Assembly: GCF_958295425.1 (NCBI RefSeq)
Contig: NC_081151.1
Location: forward strand, 24,255,799-24,319,798
DNA length: 64,000 nt
Source of the DNA: Solea solea
Lineage: Eukaryota; Chordata; Actinopteri; Pleuronectiformes; Soleidae
Direction of reading: 5' to 3'
How positions within the stretch are numbered: position 1 is the first letter of the stretch; every line of letters starts with the position of its first letter. Made by a program: the position numbers and the translations under genes. Of the stretch, positions 1-10,085 are shown piece after piece. The notes below the pieces were generated by a model that did no database searches, was not told the DNA's origin, and saw only the letters and a program-made list of their open reading frames with translations.

Positions 1-783
1 AGAAAAAAAAAGAAAATAGAAATGAACAAAACAGAAAACAAGATAAGATATTGCAGGTGAAGAGTGCAGGGAAATGTATGTACTGGGGGAAAGAGGGGCG
101 GTGGTATGATAAATATAATTATAAATATAAAGTGCAGCTTAGTGCAAGACCTGTGTCATCCACTACAGAGGGCGTTATTGATTTCACAGCTCTTTTGTTG
201 CAGGAAATGAAAACGTTAATGTGAGTTTAGTTTGTTGTGTTTATATTTGTTCTCTCATTTACTGCAGATAAAAACCTTTCTAACTAAGTTTATTCTGTTT
301 TTATTTCCACGTCATTAAGTTTTATTTTGAAAGTCGACATTAGCTTATATGATATAATGTAACTGTGTCTCCTGTGATTTTATAGACCGACAATAACGTT
401 TTAAAACTGTCCACTCTCTGTGACGTCACTGACCACGCGTAACGTCCAAACCAATTGTTTGATTTTAGGAAAGGGGAAATATAATGTTTTATTGTGAAAA
501 GCAGTGCCGGAAGTGTTGTCGGTTTGCCGCACGCGGTTTTGCCGGCGGTGCGGCAGCTCAGTCCTCTCGGATCAGCTGCGTCTCTCGAGTCTTGGTAAGA
601 TGCGTTACGACGGCGGAACCGGGTCCCGTGATCCGGATCAGACTAGAACCTGACTCCGGGGTAACTGACCGCTCTGGTTCTGAAGCGGCATGAGCGCAGC
701 GGAGGCGGCGGCGGCGCAGAGAGAGTCGAGGCGCTGACAGACGCGGTTAGCCGCGGTTAGCCGCGTTAGCAGCTAACGACGCG
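1..783 (+). promoter_or_regulatory. mapkbp1: upstream region and likely promoter/5' UTR of mapkbp1
   Basis: No gene is supported here. The first 400 bases are AT-rich and featureless. A palindromic CRE-like TGACGTCA lies at 421-428 and an ETS-type CCGGAAGTG at 507-515. GC content and CpG density then rise sharply until the mapkbp1 start codon at 784, as expected for a TATA-less CpG-island promoter. The transcription start is not determined. A 69-codon open frame at 484-693 is not convincing as a gene. The promoter role is inferred from position and motifs. Confidence 0.45.
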
Positions 784-913
784 ATGAACGCGGAGGGAAG
801 CGGAACGATCCGCAGCCGCATCAAGAACCTGCTCAGGTCCCCGTCAATCAAACTGAGGAGGCGGAGCGACAGCGCGCGGCACAAACAGGAGCTGGGCGAC
901 AAGGTAGGCGTGT

Positions 914-963
<50 letters not shown>

Positions 964-1727
964 GACTCTGCATTGACGTCCATTCATTTAAACAGACTAG
1001 TCTGACAAAACTGGTCCTGGTCCTGGTCTTTGTAAACAGACAAACACAGAAATCGCACACATGATATTTTTAGATCATAAACTCAACATCAGATCACTGA
1101 TCTCCACCACTCTCTGGTCTTGGTCTTGGTCCTGGTCCTGGTCCTGGTCCTGATCCTGATCCTGATCCTGGTCCTGGTCCTGATCCTGGTCCTGGTCTTG
1201 GTCCTGACCACAGAGACATGACGGATGAAAGCAGTGCTTCTGTTAACAAACTGATTTATATTCATTCATTCACTCTGGAACTCCACCCACCAACACCCAC
1301 CCACCCAATGAATGAGAGGTCGCTGTTGTTTCAAAGTTTGACCTCTGACCTCTGGGTTTCAGGTGGTTCTGGAAAAGGTTCTGGGAATCACAGCTCCAGG
1401 AAACCGAGCTCTGACCTTTGACCCTCGAACTGGACTGTTGGCTTATCCTGCAGGGTGAGTGTGTGAGTGTGTGAGTGTGTGTGCGTGTGCGTGTGTTATG
1501 TTTGTCTCAGGATTAACTGACCAGATTATCAGATTAAACACACACACAGTCTCATGGTAAACATTAGTAACGTGTGTGTGTGTGTGTGTGTGTGAGTGTG
1601 TGTGTGAGTCAGCTGATTACTCAGCTTCTCCTTCAAGTTTAGTTTCAACAACGTTGAGTTGTTTTGAGGTCAGTCATGTGACCGAGTTTAAAGCGTAAAC
1701 AGATTAAAGTGAGACTCAAACTCTTAA

Positions 1728-1772
<45 letters not shown>

Positions 1773-2057
1773 GTGGGTTAGTTATGAAGGAGGAATGTGA
1801 CATTTCAATCAGAGAAGAATCAAGACACTCACTCACACACAGACACACACTCACATACTCACACACTCACTCACACACGCACACACACACACACAGACTC
1901 ACACACTCACATACTCACACACACACTCACATACTCACACACTCACACACACACACACACTCACATACTCACACACTCACACACACACTCACATACTCAC
2001 ACACACACTCACATACTCACACACTCACACACACACACACACTCACATACTCACACA

Positions 2058-2097
<40 letters not shown>

Positions 2098-2181
2098 CAC
2101 CTGTAAAGCAGCAGTCAGAGCAGCTCTCTGTCATTCAACAGTGACATCATTTATTTACTGAATATAATTATACTTTCCTTG

Positions 2182-2222
<41 letters not shown>

Positions 2223-3345
2223 ACACAGGTGTGTTGTCGTTCTGCTGAATCCTCGGAAGAACAAACAGCTTCACATCTTCAACAGCTCCAGGTGAAAACA
2301 CCGTCGTCCAATCACAAACAAGTATTTCCCGTGCTCGTGTAGTGTTGTCATGTGACCTGTGTGTGTGTGTGTGTTTCCAGGAAGGCGATCACCACATTAG
2401 CATTTTCTCCAGATGGAAAATACATAGTCACAGGAGAGGTGAGATGATGATGATGATGATGATGATGGTGATGAAGGTGGTGATGATGATGTGATGGTGG
2501 TGATGATGATAATGATGGTGGTGATGACGATGATGGTGCTGGTGATGAAGGTGGTGATGATGATGTGACGGTGGTGATGATGATAATGATGGTGGTGATG
2601 ATGATGTTGAAGGTGGTGATGATGATGATGGTGGTGATGATGATGACGATGAAGGTGGTGGTGGTGGTGGTGGTGATGATGATGATGATGAAGGTGGTGA
2701 TGATGATGTTGATGATGATGATAATGATGGTGGTGATGATGATGACGATGAAGGTGGTGATGATGATGACGATGAAGGTGGTGATGGTGATGATGATGAT
2801 GAAGGTGACGTCATGCTCCTCCCCTCAGAGTGGTCACATGCCTGCAGTCAGAGTGTGGGAGGTGTCAGACAGGTGTCAGGTGTCTCAGCTGCAGGAACAT
2901 AAATACGGAGTCTCGTGTGTCTCGTTTTCTCCAAACGGAAAATACATCGTGAGCGTGGGCTATGAACACGACAAGATGGTCAACGTGTGGAACTGGAAGG
3001 TACTGCAACACTGTCTACTTATACTGCAGCAACACTGTCTACTTATACTGCAGCAACACTGTCTACTTATACTGCAGCAACACTGTGTACTTATACTGCA
3101 ACACTGTGTACTTATACTGCAGCAACACTGTGCACTTATACTGCAACACTGTGTACTTGTTTGGAACAGAAAAACGTGGTGGTCGCTGCTAACAAAGTAT
3201 CCAGTAAAGTCACCGCCGTCTCCTTCTCTGATGACAGTTCTTACTTCGTTACCGCCGGCAACCGACATGTTAAGTTCTGGTACCTGGACCACGCCAAGAC
3301 CTCCAAGGTGTGTATGTGTGTGTGTGTGTGTGTGTTCACCGTGTG

Positions 3346-3383
<38 letters not shown>

Positions 3384-4366
3384 CACCGTGTGTTACTGCA
3401 TGTGTGTGTGTTTGTTCACCGTGTGTTACTGCATGTGTGTGTGTGTGTGTGTTCACCGTGTGATACTGCGTGTGTGTGTGTGTGTGTGTGCGTGCGTGCG
3501 TACAGGTGAACGCCACAGTTCCTCTCCTGGGGCGTTCAGGTCTTCTCGGTGAACTCAGGAACAACTTCTTCAGTGATGTGGCATGTGGGCGTGGCCGAAG
3601 CTCCTCCTCCACCTTCTGCATCACCTCCTCAGGTTTACTGTGTGAGTTCAACGACCGACGCCTTCTGGACAAGTGGGTGGAGCTTCGGGTGAGACAACAC
3701 TCATCAGCCGTGTGTCTTTCACTTTAACTAGTATAACTAAGTTAACTAAGTTCAAACACAAACACACATTTTAATTTGAATGTTCTTAATAAGGTAGAGA
3801 AAGACTCTTAATTTGAAGTTATCTGCTTCCTCCTCTGCTTCCTGTCAGAGAGTGGACTCAGCCTCAGTAAGTCTTCATCTGGACTCAGTTCAGCCGATGA
3901 CATCACAACATTCTCTGATGATGTCATCGGCTGAACTGACTGACACTTTCTTCCTTTCGCTTCATTGGTCGATCTCACACCTGTCACTCATCAACCAACT
4001 CACCTGACAGGCTGAGCCACAGTTCACTCGTTCACTCATTCACTCGTTCACCAGGAACCAGCTTCAAGTTACTACGCGTCAGTACTGATGCTGAAGTACT
4101 GACGCTGAAGTACTGACTCTGACACAGTACACATAGTATGTTCAGCTCCATTGTGATTCCATAACACACACTCATTGATTGTGACCGGTGTCCTTCTGTC
4201 CTCAGGCGTCTCAGTCCACCTGTCTGTCCGTCACAGAGGACTTTATCTTCTGTGGTTGTTCTGATGGAACAGTTCGTGCGTTCAGTCCTGTTAACCTGCA
4301 CTTCCTCTGCACACTGCCCCGCCCACATCACCTGGGCGCTGACATCACCAGGATGGTGGACGCCAG

Positions 4367-4410
<44 letters not shown>

Positions 4411-7400
4411 CATGTTAATGTATAACACACCCCCCCCCCCCCCCCCAGTCAGCTGTTCTCCTCCAGGTCAGACGCTCGTTACCCGGACACAGTAGCGGTG
4501 ACCTTTGACCCCACAAACCGCTGGCTGTCGTGCATCTACAACGATCACAGTGTTTATGTTTGGGATGTTCGTGACCTCAGGGACCTTCGCAGGGCGGGAA
4601 AACTTTACTCCGCCCTCTACCACTCGTCCTGTGTGTGGAGTCTGGAGGTGTGTGTGTGTGTGTGCGTGACATCATTATTAATCACCTCAGCGTTAAAATG
4701 ACTGGACTCAGATGCAGTACACCTGTGTGTCCTGCAGGTGTCTCCAGAGGGAGGAGGAGGAGGACAGATGTGTCTCCCCCCTGGCTCCTTCCTGTCCTGT
4801 TCCTCTGACAACACCATCCGTCTGTGGAACCTCAATGGACAAAATGTCCTTGACAGGAACATCCTGAGCCACGTAAGACAACTACACCTGTAACTACACC
4901 TGTAATTATACCTGTAACTACACCTGTAATTACACCTGTAACTACACCTGTAATTATACCTGTAACTACACCTGTAATTACACCTGTAACTACACCTGTA
5001 ATTATACCTGTAACTACACCTGTAATTACACCTGTAACTACACCTGTAATTACACCTGTAACTACACCTGTAATTACACCTGTAACTACACCTGTAATTA
5101 CACCTGTAACTACACCTGTAATTATACCTGTAACTACACCTGTAATTACACCTGTAACTACACCTGTAATTACACCTGTAACTACACCTGTAATTATACC
5201 TGTAACTACACCTGTAATTACACCTGTAACTACACCTGTAATTACACCTGTAACTACACCTGTAATTATACCTGTAACTACACCTGTAATTACACCTGTA
5301 ACTACACCTGTAATTATACCTGTAACTACACCTGCAACTACACCTGTAACTACACCTGTAATTATACCTGTAACTACACCTGCAACTACACCTGTAACTA
5401 CACCTGTAATTACACCTGTAACTACACCTGTAATTACACCTGTAACTACACCTGTAATTACACCTGTAACTACACCTGTAATTACACCTGTAACTACACC
5501 TGTAATTATACCTGTAACTACACCTGTAATTACACCTGTAACTACACCTGTAATTACACCTGTAACTACACCTGTAATTATACCTGTAACTACACCTGTA
5601 ATTACACCTGTAACTACACCTGTAATTACACCTGTAACTACACCTGTAATTATACCTGTAACTACACCTGTAATTACACCTGTAACTACACCTGTAATTA
5701 TACCTGTAACTACACCTGCAACTACACCTGTAACTACACCTGTAATTATACCTGTAACTACACCTGCAACTACACCTGTAACTACACCTGTAATTACACC
5801 TGTAACTACACCTGTAACTACACCTGCAACTACACCTGTAATTACACCTGTAACTACACCTGTAACTACACCTGTAATTACACCTGTAACTACACCTGCA
5901 ACTACACCTGTAATTACACCTGTAACTACACCTGTAACTACACCTGTAATTACACCTGTAACTACACCTGCAACTACACCTGTAATTACACCTGTAACTA
6001 CACCTGTAATTATACCTGTAACTACACCTGCAACTACACCTGTAACTACACCTGTAATTATACCTGTAACTACACCTGCAACTACACCTGTAACTACACC
6101 TGTAACTACACCTGTAATTACACCTGTAACTACACCTGCAACTACACCTGTAATTATACCTGTAACTACACCTGCAACTACACCTGTAATTACACCTGTA
6201 ACTACACCTGCAACTACACCTGCAACTACACCTGTAATTACACCTGTAATTATACCTGTAACTACACCTGTAACTACACCTGTAATTATACCTGTAACTA
6301 CACCTGCAACTACACCTGTAATTACACCTGTAACTACACCTGTAATTACACCTGTAACTACACCTGCAACTACACCTGTAATTACACCTGTAACTACACC
6401 TGTAATTATACCTGTAACTACACCTGCAACTACACCTGTAATTACACCTGTAACTACACCTGTAATTATACCTGTAACTACACCTGCAACTACACCTGTA
6501 ACTACACCTGCAACTACACCTGTATATATGTGTGTATATATATATATGTATATAAGTATATATATATATACGTGTATATATATATATACTTATATACATA
6601 TATATATATATGTATATAAGTATATATATATACACGTATATATGTGTATATATTTACAGGTCTAGTTGCAGGTGTGTAAAAAGGCAGGGACCCACATGTT
6701 TATAAATGCTTACACCGTTCTCTGACCTTTGACCCCAGGACCTGCAAAAGGTCATCTACGTGGACGATAACTTGTCGAGCCTCTTGGATACGGACAGCTT
6801 TGCCGTTGCCGGTGGTAACACGGAGAAGGCGGGGTCATCGTGTTCAGAAGGGCAGCAGACTGACCAGAACAGGATGGGTATTAGGACCCTGACAGTCAGT
6901 CCTGATGGACAGCACCTGGCCTCTGGAGACCGCATGGGAGTCCTCAGGTGAGTGGGGGCGGGGCTTCAGCCTGGTGTGAGCTGCAGCTCATGTTTGTTTA
7001 CACGATGCTTGTTTGTTTGTTTGTTTGTTTGTTTGTTTACACGATGCTTGTTTGTTTGTTTGTTTGTTTGTTTACACGATGCTTGTTTGTTTGTTTGTTT
7101 GTTTACACGATGCTTGTTTGTTTGTTTGTTTGTTTGTTTACACAATGCTTGTTTGTTTGTTTGTTGTAGGGTCCATGAGGTGGAGACGATGGAGGAGATT
7201 CTCAACGTTCAGGCTCACGACTCTGAGATTCTCTGCCTCGAGTTCTCCAAACCTGAAACTGGTCAGGACCAAAATCCTAAACCCCTGACCTTAACCCTTA
7301 ACCTTTAACCCCTGACCTTAACCCTGTGCAACATAAACAGTAGCCATGGCTCTGGACCAGGGTCTGGATTATGTGTATGTAAATGTAGCAGATTTATGGG

Positions 7401-8979
7401 ATGTGGTGACTGGGATCCAGACCCTGCACTGACATGGCTATAATGTCATGTGACTCACACAGTGATGACATCACTTCCTGTTGAGTGGACTGAGCAGAAA
7501 CACGATTGACTTGACACATGAATGAGTAAAAAGCTGTCTGTCTGTGTGTCTCTTTCTCTCTCTGTCTGTCTGTCTGTGTGTCTCTCTCTCTCTGTCTGTC
7601 TGTGTCTCTCCTCAGGTCTTCGGTTGTTAGCGACGGCGAGTCGCGATCGTTTAATCCACGTTCTGGACGCAGCTCGAGATTACAGTCTGGTCCAAACACT
7701 GGATGAACACTCATCGTCCATCACTGCCGTACGATTCGCCGGTCAGTGACTACATTAACTCAGTGTTCTGTGACATCACATCACTGTGACATCACTGACT
7801 GTGACATCACTGTGACATCACATCACTGTGACATCACTGACTGTGACATCACTGTGACATCACTGACTGTGACATCACTGTGACATCACTGACTGTGACA
7901 TCACTGACATCACTGTGACATCACTGTGACATCACTGACATCACTGTGACATCACTGACTGTGACATCACTGACATCACTGACTGTGACATCACTGACAT
8001 CACTGTGACATCACTGACATCACTGACTGTGACATCACTGACATCACTGACTGTGACATCACTGTGACATCACTGACATCACTGACTGTGACATCACTGA
8101 CTGTGACATCACTGTGACATCACTGACATCACTGACTGTGACATCACTGACATCACTGTGACATCACTGACTGTGACATCACTGACATCACTGACCTCAC
8201 TGTGACATCACTGACCTCACTGTGACATCACTGACCTCACTGTGACATCACTGACTGTGACATCACTGTCTCTGTGTCCTTCAGCCAATGAAGGGAAAGT
8301 TTGGATGATCAGCTGTGGAGCCGATAAAAGCGTTTACTTTCGCACAGCTCAGCAGGTCAGTGACATCAGTCTGACATCACAGGGACTGACTCCTCCCCCT
8401 AACCTGCTGTCTCTCCTCCTCTTTCTGTCTGGGTGGTGGGTGTGGTCAGGTGGAGGCAGGATTGGAGTTCACACGGACTCATCACGTGGTCAGAAAAACC
8501 ACTCTGTATGACATGGACGTTGAGCCGACCAGGAAGTACGCTGCAGTGGGCGGGCAGGACCGCAGCATCAGGTACCGCCCACCTGACAGTGTGTGTGTGT
8601 GTGTGTGTGTAATGAGAGTCACATATGTTCATGTGAGAATAACATGTGACAGGTATGCTCTCACTATACACACACACACACAGTATACATGTATATGTCA
8701 TCATGTGTGTCCTGCAGGATCTTTAACATCAGTAACGGGAAACAAAAGAAGATCTATAAAGGCTCACAGTCAGAGGACGGCACGCTCATCAAGGTAACAC
8801 ACACACACACACTGTTACCATGGAAACAGCAGCAGCATCATGTGACGCCATGTGTGTTGACATCCACAGGTACAGATCGACCCGTCAGGTCTCTACATCG
8901 CCACCTCCTGTTCAGACAAGAACATCAGTATCTTTGACTTTTACTCTGGAGAATGTGTGGCCTCCATGTTTGGACACTC

Positions 8980-9021
<42 letters not shown>

Positions 9022-9386
9022 TATAAACATGAATGTATATACTGTATATATTTATGTTCAGACACTCAGCTGTGTGTGTGTGTGTGTGTGTGTGTGTCAG
9101 AGATTGTAACAGGTGTGAAGTTCAGCAGTGACTGCAGACACCTGATCACTGTCTCTGGAGACAGGTACGTCTTTACATCACTGATGATGATGATGGTGAT
9201 GATGAGGATGGTGGTAATGGTGACAGTGATGATGATGAAGATGATGTGTGTGTGCAGTTGTATCTTCGTGTGGCGTCTCAGTCCTCAGTTGACCATCAGG
9301 ATGAGGCAGAGACTCACTGACCTCAGATCAGCCAATCACAGCTCCAGCACACAGATTGAGGCTCCGCCCACAGCAGCCACACTCAG
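784..9386 (+). CDS. mapkbp1: mapkbp1 coding exons 1-19 (N-terminus and WD40 region)
   Basis: Exons, chosen from GT-AG borders and phase: 784-903, 1363-1454, 2229-2291, 2381-2438, 2829-2999, 3170-3307, 3506-3688, 4206-4366, 4449-4647, 4738-4872, 6739-6947, 7170-7261, 7616-7741, 8285-8355, 8450-8571, 8718-8793, 8870-8981, 9101-9164, 9258-9386. They encode about residues 1-773. WD40 signatures are visible throughout, for example [56 protein letters not shown] and [11 protein letters not shown]. Exon 7 ([20 protein letters not shown]) and exon 15 ([16 protein letters not shown]) are the strongest matches to the vertebrate protein. Most of the introns hold tandem repeats, listed separately. Confidence 0.95.
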
Positions 9387-10046
9387 GTGTGTGTATTTGA
9401 AAAATTATGAAGCAGAATTATTTGATAGAAATGCTAGAAGTTTTTAAATAATAATGATGTAATGGATCAATAATAACATGATAACTTTCATCTTTTCATC
9501 ATAAGTGAAAGATTATATTGTTGTAATAACACACACACACACAGCAGGGCGGCAGCAGCGTCTCCTCGAGTCGTCACCATGTCGTCAGACAGCGACAAAG
9601 ATGAGGAGGAGGAGCTGTGCTCTCCTTATATGGGCACAGCTGGAAGTGTGGAGGAGGAGCCAGGTATGACATCATTAGGTGTGTTTATGTTAGCATCAGC
9701 TGTTAGCCGCTAACACATGTTTCTTTGGCGCAGACGTTTGTGACGACGCGCTGATCACGGAGGACGGCGGCGCTGAGGTCAGTGATCAATAATCCAGAAT
9801 CAATGATCCAGAATCAGTGATCCATCATCCATAATAACCAGTGTGTGTTTCCTCAGGGGGCGTCAGCAGGAAGTCGACTCCCTCGCCGCCGCTGGTCCAG
9901 GAAGATGGGCGGAGCAGACGGCGTCCTGATGGTCAAATCGATGTTGGACCTGAGACAACTGGACGAGGAGAGGAGTGGCCAAGACATGGAGGCGGGGCTT
10001 CAGAGAACCAATGTGGAGCTGGGGAGTACTGTCAGTCTGCAGGTCT

Positions 10047-10085
<39 letters not shown>

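Noticed and set aside
484..693. 69-codon frame upstream of mapkbp1
   Set aside because: Lies in the CpG-rich promoter/5' UTR, has no recognisable domain and is not in frame with the mapkbp1 start.
4617..6635. 672-residue open frame on the minus strand (Cys/Tyr/Arg repeats)
   Set aside because: Direct translation of the 12-bp minisatellite in mapkbp1 intron 10; no start context, no family match, and an opposite-strand overlap with real exons.
7342..7443. Possible MITE with imperfect inverted ends in mapkbp1 intron 12
   Set aside because: Arms match only in short patches and no target duplication is seen.
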